A model generated the notes under the pieces. That model made no database searches. It was not told the origin of the DNA and was given only the letters and a program-made list of their open reading frames with translations. Made by a program: the position numbers and the translations under genes. From Mercenaria mercenaria (lineage: Eukaryota > Mollusca > Bivalvia > Venerida > Veneridae), in NCBI RefSeq assembly GCF_021730395.1, contig NC_069363.1, positions 51,827,001-51,891,000 of the forward strand: a stretch of 64,000 bases of DNA. The letters are read 5' to 3'. Of the stretch, positions 1-10,965 are shown in pieces. Within the stretch, counting starts at the first letter, position 1. Each line of letters begins with the position of its first letter.

Positions 1-654
1 TCATGTTTCAGGTACATTAAGGCATACTATTTACACGTTACCATTCAAATAATATAGAACATCAAATATTTGTGTTTTATCAGTACATACCAGTTACTCT
101 GGTAACTGACGGAATATTTTTACTATTGAATAAAGAATACTAGGCACTTTTGTTAAATAAGAAAGTTAATTTTCATAGAATTTTACACTGATTTAAATGA
201 AATAATTAAAACGTTATAACACAATGAGTGCTAAGTCGAATTGCTTTGCTTTTAAACACTCTTATAAGATTTTTAAGATCAACTATTCTTGAGGACGTCC
301 ACAGAGCCTGATACATCGTTGACAATATTCGAGGTCTGAGAGTGGATTTGGAAAAGGGAAACGCTCTAGTATTACACTCTCTTCCCTGTGTCTGATGTAA
401 AGGTGTCCTAACGTCACCTTTTTACCATTTTGGACGATTTTTCGGTGGTATTTATATTCTTTGACTGGCGAGTCCGGCACTAAGTTTGACGGACAAAATG
501 GCGGCTAACAACAAGGCTTATCAGTTCTGTTATCTGATTGGTCAGTTGGAACCTGTCAATCAACACTGGCGTAAGGTCAATTGACCTAGAAAAAGAATAA
601 ATAAGTTTCAAAGCTATATGCCTTTAAATGATAGCTGTATGTACTTGCATGCAA
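1..654. other. Intergenic, no supported gene
   Basis: AT-rich sequence. The minus-strand frame at 283-480 is open for about 65 codons but begins at a GTG with an in-frame stop just upstream and has no ATG. It could be an internal exon of an unseen gene, but I do not recognise the product. A plus-strand ATG at 498 opens only a short frame. Confidence 0.4.
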
Positions 655-737
655 AAACTTAACCAAGGTGTGACGCCGACGCCGACGCCAGGGTGAGTAG
701 AATAGCTAGACTATTCTTCGAATAGTCAAGCTAAAAA
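655..737 (-). mobile_element. HSE fragment, End A only
   Basis: Reading on the minus strand, a T-rich edge is followed by a palindrome at 703-733 (TAGCTTGACTATTC paired with GAATAGTCTAGCTA), then CTACTCACC, GTCGGCGTCGGCGTC and CTTGGTTAAG. The same order of parts occurs at 43913-44010, so this is a truncated member of that family. No monomers and no End B are present. Confidence 0.55.
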
Positions 738-965
738 TCAATGGAATTCCAGTGGAATGCTACATAAATTCCACTGGAATCTGCTATGTTACTGGAATAC
801 CAGTGGAATTACCAAATATACCACTGGAACTGGAATTTGAAATACCAGTAGAGGTGGAACTCCACTGGAATTTGAATTTGAAATACCAGTACAGGTGGAA
901 TTCCACTGGAATTTGAATTTGGAATACCAGTACAAGTGGAATTCCACTCAACTGAATTTCATGAT
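738..965. repeat. CCACTGGAATTCC palindromic minirepeat array, left block
   Basis: Short irregular units built from CCACTGGAATT, GGAATTCC and ATACCAGT, many of them self-complementary. The same motif set forms the block at 1868-2290. The two blocks may be the arms of one foldback-type element, or two independent expansions. Confidence 0.7.
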
Positions 966-1265
966 TTGTGAATAAAATAGCACCAGTTTTGGCGGAAAAA
1001 TGGTTTTTATATAGTTTGAAATTCTGGACCAGATTTATGTGAATAGCATGGTATCAGCTACAGTAAGTGCCTTATATATGTTGAAAACAAAAGAAGTTTA
1101 AATCAATTATAAAATGTGATATTTTTTCTGTTTCTTTTATTCATATAATTCTAGTCAGATGCAGTCATATTTTTTGTCATTGGTTTTCATGACTTTTATT
1201 CTTATACAGTCATGTAAATATTTTGATCAGTTCTTGATTTCCATGCTTCTTACTTTGTCAAAAGA

Positions 1266-1860
1266 TGTGTTTTTGTGCCCCCACTATGAGTGGTGGGGGC
1301 ATATAATTTTAGTCTAGTGTTGTCCATGCATCTGTACGTCCATCCGTTTGTGTGTATGTGTGTAGGAAAAAAAAATGTCACGCGCCTAGCTCAAAAAGTA
1401 TTTAATAAAAATTGATGAAATATTGCATAAGTCTTTAACATGATATGAATGTGTGCACCTCCTATTTCTATTTTCCAGCTGGCAATGCACCCCTCTCCCA
1501 AATTCCAGAGTTATGGCCCCTGAAATAGTGAAAAATGCACATTTTCATCTTGTGATGATGCACCTACCTCAAAAAGAATATCATATAGATTAATGAAACC
1601 TTGCATGAGTCTATAACATGATATGAACTTCCGGGCACCTACTACATTTCGTGGCCATCGCCTATTTCTAGAGCTATGGCCCCTAAAATAGTGACAAAAT
1701 GCACATTTTCACCTAGTGACTCACCTGGCTCATAATGTATTTGATATAAATTGATAAAAACTAGCATGAGTCTTTATCATGATGTAAACTTGCACATCTC
1801 CTATTTTACACATGATGATGACACCAACATCCAATTAAAAGCAACATTGCAAGATATATA
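1266..1860 (+). mobile_element. HSE with about 175-bp monomers, right end missing
   Basis: End A is a hairpin at about 1275-1305 (TGCCCCCAC, short loop, GTGGTGGGGGCA) followed by a GTCCATCCGT stretch. Three diverged monomers follow, starting near 1376, 1551 and 1721, each with 'agctcaaaaagta', 'ttgcatgagtct' and 'tggcccctgaaatag'. The same hairpin and monomer family occurs at 55163-55935. The array stops at the palindromic block at 1868 and no End B is visible. Confidence 0.65.
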
Positions 1861-1867
1861 TTTACCT

Positions 1868-2290
1868 AATTTTAAGTGGAATTCCACTGGAAACCTGATG
1901 GAATTCTACTGGAATTTGATGGTATACCACTAGTATTTCAAATGGAATTCCACTTGAAACTTGATGGAATTCAACTGGAATCTTGATGGTATACCCCTGG
2001 TATTTTAAGTGGAATTCCACTGGAAACTTGATGGAATTCAACTGGAATCTTGATGGTATACCACTGGTATTCTAAGTGGAATTCCACTGGTATTCTGGTG
2101 GCATTCCACTGGTATTCTGGTGGAATTCCACTGGTATTTTTCAATGGTATTTTGGTGGGATTCCACTGGTATTCCAAATGAATTCCACTGGTAAATAATC
2201 GCTATTCCAGTGGAATACCAACACTATTCCGTTGAAAAATACCAGTGGAACTGAGATGGAATCCCAGTTGAAGTTCCAGTGGTATTCCAG
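1868..2290. repeat. CCACTGGAATTCC palindromic minirepeat array, right block
   Basis: About 420 bp of units such as GGAATTCCACTGG and GGTATTCCACTGG in both orientations. It is denser and more regular than the left block at 738-965. The sequence could fold extensively. It does not code for anything convincing. Confidence 0.75.
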
Positions 2291-2517
2291 ATGTTCATTT
2301 TCACTAGGGATGGTTTCTTAAATACTGCTTGAAAAACTTGAATACCAAGCCTAGGCCATCTCACAGGACATTAATCCTGAACACATACAAGAGTTCACGT
2401 CAAATTATTTGGGATAAGCCAGAGAATATAGAAAATCAAATTCAAAAAAAAAAATCAAGTACTAGTAACTATTTACTCTAAAGATGTATATAAACCAAAC
2501 TATTTAGACTACTACAT

Positions 2518-4587
2518 CACGGGTACTAAACAGTGCCTGCGGTACTGACTGTGCCGACGAGGATTGAAGGCACCTCGCTTCCTGTACCGCAGGTACTTCG
2601 TCAATGTTTACAAAACGAGCGAGATCGGCGAGTGATTTTTGTCATTTTTGTCATTTTGTTACTGCATGGAGTATTTTTTCAAAAATCGGGGAATGTAGCG
2701 GGGTGTAGATGTATCTTATCTACATATCCATGCTAAAATTTGTGGCAAATGATCAATTTCCTAGAAACGTAAGGACAAATAAGTTGAGAATGAAACGTGA
2801 TTTTTTCACATCAGTGACTGTTTAGACTCGATTTCTTTTCGCTGACTCAAACGATGTCGTCTCTGCCGTCGTAAATTGTATTCATAAATGACATGTGATC
2901 TGCTAAAACATAAAATGTGTCCAGAAAATTCCGAATTTGAACGTTATGCCACTTTTGGAAAAGTGCCGCAGGCATTTTGACGATGCCGCAGCCCCTTCGA
3001 GGTGCCGCAGGCACTTTCAAAAAGTACCGGGACATAAATTTGGCCGAAACTAGACAAACAGACAAATGGAAGAACAGAGAAACAACATTTTCTTCAAGAA
3101 AACGAAAAGAAAAACGGGTGTGGAATAGTATGCAGTGGAATACAAGTCAACTGGAGTCAGGTACCCTCATATTGTCGCATTTCAGAAAGCGGTCCGCAGA
3201 ATAAAAACCCTACTTTCGTTTTCACGTAAAACAACTCGAAAACAAGCGAATATTAGCATGAAAAGTGTCCTATTTTATGTAAAATTAATTCCACGAGTGG
3301 AATGATGCCCATTTGGCTCCCGATTTATGCGAAAATGCGCGAAAAATAGAAAACTTAAGATCTATTTATTAGGGACTTCTTTCGACTACACCTACACCAC
3401 GGAAGCACATTTTTGACCAGATTACTGCATTATAACCTCTGCCACGAGATAGGTAGGTAGCTGTCAGGATACTTCAAGAAATTATCATGATAAAGCGAAG
3501 TTTTCTAATAAGAGTCTCAATAGTCAGAAGTTTCCTGTAAATATTATTGCGATGATTCACATTATAATCTCGATACCATTTGTGTAAGAGCCCATTGTGG
3601 ACAGCTGACATTTACTAGCTAGACAGTTATTACGGTATAAAATCAGAAACTATATCGATGTTTGAAATTTTCTGTAGTTTTTTAATAGCCTAACGTTTCC
3701 TGGAAATATATAAGTATATCTACAAAAAAAAATATTTTAAAAATGTTTTCAGAAAAAATGAGAACTTAATAAGTATAGCTCATAAACGATCAAACGGGAG
3801 AATTTTAATAGTTTTTACATGTACGTAAAAACCTATTTTATTCCCTGCAAACAAAACTTTGAAAAAAAAAAAAAAACAAACAACAACATATCGAGCAGCA
3901 TAGGGTTTTTATTCTGCGGACCGCTTTCTGAAATGCGGCAATATGAAGGTACCTGACTTCAGTTGACTTGCATTCCACTGCATACTATTCAACACCCCTT
4001 TTTCTTTTCGTTTTCTTGAAGGAAATGTTGTTTCTCTGTTCTTCCATCTGTCTAGTTTCGGCCAAATTTATGTCCCGATACTTTCTGAAAGTGCCTGCGG
4101 CACCTCGAAGGGGCTGCGGCATCGTCAAAATGCCTGCGGCACTTTTCCAAATGTGGCATAACGTTCAAATTCGGAATTTTCTGGACACATTTCATGTTTT
4201 AGCAGATCACATGTCATTTATAAATACAATTTACGACGGCAGAGACGACATCGTTTGAGTCAGCGAAAAGAAATCGAGTCTAAACAGTCACTGATGTGAA
4301 AAAATCACGTTTCATTCTCAACTTATTTGTCCTTACGTTTCTAGGAAATTGATCATTTGCCACAAATTTTAGCATGGGTATGTAGATAAGATACATCTAC
4401 ACCCCGCTACATTCCCCGATTTTTGAAAAAATACTCCATGCAGTAACAAAATGACAAAAATGACAAAAATCACTCGCCGATCTCGCTCGTTTTGTAAACA
4501 TTGACGAAGTACCTGCGGTACAGGAAGCGAGGTGCCTTCAATCCTCGTCGGCACAGTCAGTACCGCAGGCACTGTTTAGTACCCGTG
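2518..4587. mobile_element. Foldback-type element with about 690-bp inverted arms
   Basis: The left arm (2518-3212) and right arm (3901-4587) are near-identical inverted copies, starting CACGGGTACTAAACAG and ending CTGTTTAGTACCCGTG. The element is flanked by a perfect 5-bp direct repeat TACAT (2513-2517 and 4588-4592), the expected target duplication. The 688-bp centre is AT-rich with no usable frame, so the element is non-autonomous. Matching frames in each arm are palindrome artefacts. The high arm identity suggests recent insertion or arm-to-arm gene conversion. The superfamily is not determined. Confidence 0.88.
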
Positions 4588-5020
4588 TACATACAATTAT
4601 TCTATCAAAACATAGTAGTATTCAAAACTCTACCATAATATTAAACACACAAAGAAAATATTTTCAAAGTGCCAAAAACCATATCACAATATAAACTGCA
4701 GATGAGACCTGACAAATTGCTGTCTAAGGCAACATAAACCTTTCATTCCTGACTGGTTCTTAACTTCTCAGACTTTTATAATCATATCCCATAGTTTGTA
4801 AAGCATAATGGCTTAACAATTAATTACTCTTGATGTTCAATAGGTACAGTGTAGCACCTACGCTTGGCTTATCATAAACAATATACTCACTATTTTGCGG
4901 TATGATAAATGCATGCCATTCCGCTATCAGTTTTCTGACACACTTGGGTCTGTATAGTGTATGCCATTATCATTAACCCCGTGGACTCGTATCCATATGT
5001 TAGTAATTTTCAGCAAAAGA

Positions 5021-5084
5021 AGCCGGGACTCAAACTCAAGACCCTTGTTTCATAGACAGTGTAACCACTGGACCACTAGGTCTG
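5021..5084 (-). repeat. tRNA-derived SINE remnant
   Basis: On the minus strand an A-box-like TAGTGGTCCAGTGGTTA is followed by a B-box-like GAGTTTGAGTCCCGG at tRNA spacing. There is no paired acceptor stem, so this is a SINE head or decayed tRNA copy, not a gene. Confidence 0.55.
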
Positions 5085-5286
5085 CTCTTAATAATTGGGT
5101 CTGTATAGCTGCTATGCCTTTATTTTCAGGTAGCTGTGATAAAAGTGTAGCAGCGTATTATAATTGAAGTATTTTTTCAGTTATTAGGGTCTGGTGGCAT
5201 GATAAATTAGGTAAGGGCAATCCCATAATACATAGGGTAAATCATGCTATAATAAAAACAATACATTTCTTGATAATGTGAACGTA

Positions 5287-5363
5287 AGCCTCACCCAGGG
5301 ATCCAACTAAAGACCCTGTGATCCATAGATCTGCACTCTCCCAGTTGAGCTAAACAGTGGGCT
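5287..5363 (-). repeat. tRNA-derived SINE remnant
   Basis: On the minus strand TTTAGCTCAACTGGGAGAG (A box) is followed about 35 nt later by TTTAGTTGGATCCC (B box). It is probably a different SINE family from the copy at 5021-5084. The acceptor stem is not intact. Confidence 0.5.
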
Positions 5364-5702
5364 GATGTTTGCTCTGGAGAGGGTGCACAGTTACATGTGA
5401 CATAAAATACTTATGAAAGGTATTTTTAGGAATTATTGACACAAGAACTACCCTGCCACACTAAAGTCCGGACACAAAATTAATTCTGTGGTGTATGACC
5501 CATGTTTCCAATTAAAACATCTTTGATTGTGAAATTATTTCAACATAAATTTGACATTTTCAAAACATCTTCATAAAATCATTTCAAGATAAAAATTAAA
5601 CAAATCGTAATTTCAATCATACTAACATGAACCTGCAAAATTATAGCATTATAAGCAGTAAATGATTTTCCTTGTCTACCTAATGCAATGATTGCAGTGG
5701 TT

Positions 5703-6425
5703 ACCGTATTTTCCCGAATTAAGGCCCCCCCTCTAATTAACGCCCCCCACCCGTTTTGGAGGGGAAAAAAGTCAACAAGAACGAAAAAAAAATCACCTAC
5801 CTCATTTTTATAAGTCCACATAATAAGTAATTTACAGTAAGTATCCAATCTATTAAGAATTAAACACACTTTAAAACAGTCTAAGTTCCTTAAACCCAAA
5901 ACGTTTATACTAAGTACGGTACGTATCCAATCATCAAATAGAAAATTAAATTTGATTTGTTTTTGCACCAACCGGGCACAAGCTTCCTGTCGACTTTAAA
6001 CAAATTTGTGGCAAAGTGTTAACCTTTTCTTCGGCAGTTTTAATAACTTTTAATTTAAAAGCCGACACATAAGCAGCGTGTCAAACCACTGACATTGTGT
6101 ATTGCTACCAGCATGTACTAAGGAAAATATTATCGGAGTACACAGCTGTTTGGGTATGATGAAGTAATGTGTAATGTCGCGAGCGTGTCACAGAATACAT
6201 GAGGTACCCTATTTAAATGCATAATTTTAAGACACACTGCATTAAATTGGATGCCAAATAATTACGTTTTGGGGGAATTAAACAACACAGAAACACTTTA
6301 CAGTTGGTTTGAACGATGTTTTTAAGTTTTGTAAAAATTTTCATTTTTTTATTTTTTTTACCTCAAATGAACGCCTCTTTGGAAAATGTAACGCCCCCGG
6401 GGGCGTTTATTCGGGAAAATACGGT
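5703..6425. mobile_element. Non-autonomous TIR element (accgtattttcccgaat ends)
   Basis: The left end ACCGTATTTTCCCGAATTAA is matched in inverse by TTTATTCGGGAAAATACGGT at 6406-6425. Both ends continue inward with C/G runs (GCCCCCC and GGGGGC). The interior is AT-rich and has no transposase. No clear target duplication is seen, so the superfamily is left open. Confidence 0.75.
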
Positions 6426-6707
6426 GTGTACTGTATGTATTTAACCTTTTCCTACAATTTTAAATTATTAATGATGAACATATCAAATAGACATAATAAA
6501 ATTATACAATCCAGCATTTAATTTCTCAAAGCTGACATGTGTCATTATGTCTAAACTGCACCAATCAATTATCATAATAAATTCTCCTGAGGCATTATAA
6601 AAGACAAGTTGTTCTTCTGCAATCAGCTGTACTGGAGATTTTTTACCTAATTCTGACATTTATTAAATGATCTAAAAGGAGCAGCAGCTGATTGGGCCCG
6701 GGGCTAT

Positions 6708-7048
6708 CAGGGCACTAGACAACTTTTGGGGACAGGTACCCATACCCTCAGGAAGAGGAATTTTTCGTTGTTTTAAGACAAAAAGGGGAAGTTTTAGCCA
6801 TGTATATGTAACTTCTTTTCGCTCTTATTAATACTGTTTTCAATAATTTCTAACTAATGTAATTATATTGTAGCAGTAATCTTCCTTAGAGGCACTATAA
6901 TTTAACTTAACAGAGAGTTCATATCTAGTTGTGTCAAACAACCTATCATCAGGGGACATTTCTTCTGAGAAAGGAGGAAAAAACATATTATTTTAGGAGG
7001 GGAATGGGGCCCATATTCGGCCCCAAAAATGGCCAAACGAGTGCCCTG
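6708..7048. mobile_element. CAGGGC-ended MITE, 341 bp, copy 1
   Basis: The ends are CAGGGCACTAG and GAGTGCCCTG, flanked by the 5-bp direct repeat GCTAT (6703-6707 and 7049-7053). A second copy of the same family lies at 42618-42966 and shares 'acaacttttggggacaggta' near the left end and 'ttcggccccaaaaatggcc' near the right end. There is no coding capacity. The ends resemble hAT elements, but the 5-bp duplication is shorter than the usual 8 bp. Confidence 0.85.
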
Positions 7049-7300
7049 GCTATGGATAAAACAACCGTTTAAGTATGATTTTTTGCTGCATGTACATTTT
7101 TTATAAATCTTAATGTAACAAATAGAAAAGCATGCGTAAGTTTTGCATGATATTTGTTAGTAACAGTTATCTATCAAAGAAGTAAAACAAATTCAACAAC
7201 TTCTAAGTGAGTTGAAAATACCAAAAACATAATATTAGCATTTTAATACTTCAATCCCAAGAAAAACACAAGTTTGATAAAAGCTTCCTTAATAACTGTA

Positions 7301-8045
7301 TGCCTGTTTCTCGTCGATTCGAGCTTTCTCATCAATTCGAGCCCTTGTGTTTTAGTAAAATTCATGCTCATGTAGCATGTTCTTCCATCAGAAACTTGGG
7401 TCATTTACATTTTAAAATGCCTTGGAAAATATTAGTCATGAAGCAGGGCTGGCGAAATCTGACTTTGACTTGCTTGTCCGTTTTTGTCAATTGCTATTTT
7501 GTACTTGTCTGTAGTGATAGTTATATAGTAAATTCTGGGTAAATTTCACTTGTCCGTACAAGCTTTGGGACAACCTGGGCAATACGGACAATTGAATTTG
7601 CCACCCCTGCTGAAGCCACAGAAAAATTGTGTAAATACCTGTTTAAATATTTTGCATCAAAAATTGCTTATTTCAAAAGGAAATTACGCAGTGGGTAAAA
7701 TTGTGAGCCCAAATTTCAAATTAATTCATCCTTAGCATATTTCGACTGTTGTAACAAGTGAACAAGAATTCAATCTTGATGGAAATTTACTTTATGGAAA
7801 TAGACTGTGCAAACAACACTTATTGACCTATTAAACAAAGGGCTCGAATTGATGTGGAGTTTGACCTCCGTCAGTCTGGTGCAAAAAAGTACATATATAA
7901 AAGATGATAACATTGTAATTCTTAATGTTCATTGTTAAAAGCAAATATTTTTGTAACAACAAACAAAAAATATTTAATTAAACAGGTTTGAAAAAATATG
8001 CACACCCCTAGAGATTTAAGAGGCTCGAATCAAGGAGAAACAGCA
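7301..8045. mobile_element. TA-flanked MITE (Tc1/mariner-like)
   Basis: The terminal repeats TGCCTGTTTCTCGTCGATTC and GAATCAAGGAGAAACAGCA are inverted, and TA lies on each side (7299-7300 and 8046-8047). A second inverted pair (AATTCGAGCCC and GGGCTCGAATT) lies inside. The element has no transposase and is interrupted by the MITE at 7444-7609. Confidence 0.75.
7444..7609. mobile_element. CAGGG-ended MITE nested in the TA element
   Basis: CAGGGCTGGCGAAAT at the left and ATTTGCCACCCCTG at the right form imperfect inverted ends. The 5-bp string TGAAG lies just outside on both sides (7439-7443 and 7611-7615, one base removed on the right). The 166-bp length and end type match the other CAGGG elements in the window. 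Confidence 0.65.
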
Positions 8046-8286
8046 TACAACAAACCAGAGTGAATTTCTTAACTTTGATAACTAATTATAGTATCCTTTC
8101 TGCAATTATCATTTTCAGAACCACACCTCAACTTGGCTCAAGACAGCCCATACACAGGTTGTGTTAGGGTCATATCACCAGACCCCTGGCAGGGTCTTTT
8201 TACCTAATATAACAGAGGCAGATTTTCAGTCTCTTCCCGAATTCGAAAAGCAGGTGAAATTTTCCAATTTCAAGTGCTAAAGTTAA

Positions 8287-8313
8287 CAAGAGCTGTCCTA
8301 AGACAGGCAAGCT
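8287..8313 (-). mobile_element. HSE End B fragment
   Basis: AACAAGAG is followed by the hairpin CTGTCCTAAGACAG, the End B signature seen at 44050, 54452 and 56822 on the other strand. Nothing of the HSE body follows; tRNA-like repeats begin at once. Confidence 0.45.
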
Positions 8314-8341
8314 GTTAGTGTAGCAGTTTTCGTACCGGGTG

Positions 8342-8413
8342 GCCTCTGTAGCTCAATTGGTAGAGCGTTGGCACGATAAGCCGAAGGTCCGAGGTTCAAA
8401 TCCCAGTCGAGGC
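8342..8413 (+). repeat. tRNA-like SINE head, copy 1
   Basis: A 72-nt tRNA-like sequence with an A box (TAGCTCAATTGGTAGAGC) and a B box (GAGGTTCAAATCCC). It differs from copy 2 at several stem positions. The anticodon loop has C instead of the near-universal T at position 33, so it should not be read as a working tRNA gene. Confidence 0.65.
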
Positions 8414-8604
8414 TGCACATTTTTCCTGAGAATGTTACATTTGGGGGCTCGTCCGGGATGCTCATCCTTGGAGCCCATGCGGGGCGAAGCAGTTTGGCTG
8501 GGGTGTGCACCTGAATTCGGTTAACAGTCTGCAGCAGACATTGGCCAGGAGTGCCAATGTCTCGCAATAAGAGGGAAGGTGTGTAGCGGTTCTCACATCG
8601 GGTG

Positions 8605-8676
8605 GCCTCGGTAGCTCAATTGGTAGAGCGCTGGCACGGTAAGCCGAAGGTCCGAGGTTCGAATCCCGGTCGAGGC
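8605..8676 (+). repeat. tRNA-like SINE head, copy 2
   Basis: A 72-nt tRNA-like fold with a perfect seven-pair acceptor stem (GCCTCGG with TCGAGGC) and a good D arm, but mismatches in the anticodon and T stems. Position 33 of the loop is C, and the nominal anticodon is GGT. It lies 263 bp after copy 1. Both copies are preceded by similar 'gtagc.gtt.tc...cgggtg' sequence and followed by 'ttttcctgaga.tgt.acatt', so the repeated unit is larger than the tRNA-like part. It is a dimeric SINE or locally duplicated tRNA-derived repeat. Confidence 0.65.
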
Positions 8677-8895
8677 TGCACGTCATTTTTCCTGAGACTG
8701 TAACATTAGGGCTAAAAAAAATTCGTGACTACTGATAAATCGTAATTTCAATCGATCACAGTTTCCACCACAGTTTTGATTGTTTCTAGTTGAGACCTCA
8801 AGGTAGACAACATGAAATGAAGGTAGACAACATGAAATATCAGAATGTAAACAGGGGTCAAATTTAACAATAGTTTGTACTAGCTGAAATTAGCT

Positions 8896-10390
8896 TAGGG
8901 GTGGGTATTGCCACGAAAATTGGTATTGCGATATATTGCAATATTGTATGTGGATATTGCAATATACTGCGATATATTGTACCAGTTATTTAATGAACAA
9001 AAACATGACGAATCATACTGGTTTTTTTTTCAAATTTATTCAATTAAAAATGAGTAAAATGACTAGTATCAACAACACGAGTGTTTGCTCGACCTTCTCA
9101 ATAAATAAAAATACCAGTAAACAAAAAAATAAAAAGTTTTGACTAGATTATGGGGAGTATTACCGAATATTCAAAAGCGAAAGTAGACTGCGTCAAAATA
9201 TTTGATTTATTGTGCGGCACTACATTCGGTTTACGGATACAATCATATTACACAGGTTGCTCAATTCACCGAAATTACTAATGAGTCGCTGACAAATACA
9301 AAATTATATTTATCTAAATTTTCTTATTGGTTTTATTATGTGGAATTGGGTCTGTAAAATAGCTGTAAACCAGTCTGCTACCTGCACCGGAAATGAAAGG
9401 AGAAAAATGAAAACAAAGTTGAATCGTGCTGGCTGCTAGAAAAGGATTTTTTTGTGAATCATCTTGGTTTACGTTAGTGTTACTTAATGTTATAAAATAA
9501 CCCAGCGTTTTTTTTCACCAAAATATTCGGCGAAATTCGGCCCCATTCCCCCCTCGAAATAGTATGTTTTTTTCCCCTTTCCGATGCCTAAAATTCCCCT
9601 CCGAAAATAAAAAATAAAATGCCAATTAATTAAATCATAATTCACTAGTTTATTTTATTTATTTTCATATAGAAAACAGTTCACCACGGTATCTCGCGTT
9701 TTGTTTACATCGACACCGTTTGGAGTAACTTCCCTTGATAAATCAGTATCATCGAAGCGCTTTATTATTCTGCACAACAACGCTGTTGAATGATAGTCTG
9801 TAAATGATTTGCATTCTATTTGTTTGGCCGGGTAGTGTTGAGTTTTCCATCTTCTAGTCAGTCAGGATTTGATTTTATGCTTTGGGAAGGGACTAGTCCA
9901 ACGCAATTTTTTTTACAGTTTGTTTTTTATTGTGACAGGTCAAATGTAACAGTGACTGCAAATGTCAGAATTTGACAGAAATAAAAAAAAAACGGCCACT
10001 CACCGACTTGTTTAGGAAGGGACCAGATGTCTGCTGTAAATTTTGGTAGTCTAATGGATGTCTTATCCTCTACATTTGAAAAATTTATTCAGATATTTGG
10101 TATTGATATGCTACATTGTGTTATATGCATGATATGTCATGTCACAATGTTCTTATGGGCCCTGAATTTATCAATAAACTTGAAACTATAGTTTATTTAC
10201 ATACAAATGAAAATTCCCCTTTTCTTAGTTTTACGTCGTATTTTTCCCCCTCCAAAGGGCACCGACCCCCTTCCCCCAAAACTGAAAAAAATCACTGTAA
10301 CCGATATTCGAAAATTATATCGCAATATCGTATTGTCGGGAAAAAAAACATCGCAATAACCGGTCTACCGCGGTATATCGCCCACCCCTA
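8896..10390. mobile_element. hAT-like MITE with 8-bp target duplication
   Basis: TAGGGGTGGG and CCCACCCCTA are the inverted ends. The perfect 8-bp duplication AATTAGCT lies at 8888-8895 and 10391-10398, the hAT hallmark. Subterminal 'tatattgcaatat' and 'atcgcaatatcg' words are also inverted. No transposase is present. The interior holds the 121-bp element at 9894-10014 and, around 9500-9610 and 10210-10290, sequence resembling the inverse of the family at 6708-7048. Confidence 0.9.
9894..10014 (+). mobile_element. 121-bp mini-element with 9-bp duplication, copy 1
   Basis: It starts TAGTCCAAC and ends GACTTGTTTA, and is flanked by the perfect 9-bp direct repeat GGAAGGGAC (9885-9893 and 10015-10023). 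Its body (acagtttgttttttattgtg, then 'ggtcaaa', 'gtgactgc', 'cggccactcaccgac') matches the copies at 38915-39035 and 40158-40256. It is too short to code for anything. Confidence 0.82.
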
Positions 10391-10965
10391 AATTAGCTAC
10401 TGCCCTTTTTGATCACTAGCTAAAATGAAAAGCTACCGGCTAAAGTTAATAATATTTAATTACTCTATAATTAATATTTTACTGGCCAAACCTTGTTAGT
10501 AGCCAGTCACAAACAAAAATATTTTCTATTAGCTTAAAATAGCTTGTGCCATTTTTGTTGAACAATAAAATATCATTAACATAAATGATAACATTCCTTT
10601 TATGAAGAAAAATGTGTACCTTTAAAACAATTAAAGTTTATTAAAGCTCTGAAGACATTTGCTTGTTATATTATTGACTAGCTGAAATAAGCTAGTACAT
10701 TTCAAACCCACTAGCTATTTCAAAATTCCACTAGCATTTAGCTTGTATGCTTGTCTAAATTTGAACCCTGGTAAAATTGGTCTACCCGAGGTCTCATTGT
10801 AGCCTAGCCACTTCCTATTTTTAAACCTCAAAACCTTTAATCACATCTATTTCCACCAGTTTTGATCCCAACTACTTAAGACATATCTGCAGATATACGG
10901 TAAATGTCAGTCTGTGAAATTGGTCTGCCTTGCAGTCGAAAAATTTTTTAGACTAAATGCACTGC

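Larger units (their letters stand above)
8852..10770. mobile_element. CAGGG-ended MITE with GTAAA duplication, itself interrupted
   Basis: The ends CAGGGGTCAAATTTAA and TAAATTTGAACCCTG are inverted. Target duplication GTAAA lies at 8847-8851 and 10771-10775, and the uninterrupted site 'gtaaaat.ggtctaccc' is preserved at 40959. Removing the inner hAT-like insert (8896-10390 plus one 8-bp repeat) leaves about 416 bp. The interior has many 'ctagct' words and no gene. Confidence 0.85.
8780..10965. repeat. Dispersed repeat copy split by nested insertions
   Basis: The two outer pieces (8780-8851 and 10771-10965) belong to one repeat whose middle is uninterrupted at 40926-41275. Both loci share 'atatcagaatgtaaa', then 'ggtctacccgaggtctcatt', and the far-end words 'ttcgactgcaaggcagac' and 'cagactgacatt' (in inverse at 10903-10950). 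At this locus the CAGGG element 8852-10770 sits exactly after 'gtaaa', which it duplicates. Confidence 0.75.

Noticed and set aside
283-480. 65-codon minus-strand frame as a gene
   Set aside because: It starts at GTG, has an in-frame stop just upstream, and I recognise no family. An internal exon is possible but unsupported.
2533-4572. Matching 67-residue frames in the two arms of the foldback element
   Set aside because: They are mirror images produced by the inverted repeat, with no protein motif.
5579-5971. 130-residue minus-strand frame
   Set aside because: It straddles the end of the TIR element at 5703, shows no family motif and has low-complexity content.
8342-8676. Two tRNA genes
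   Set aside because: C at position 33, mismatched anticodon and T stems, and embedding in a duplicated larger repeat favour tRNA-derived repeats.
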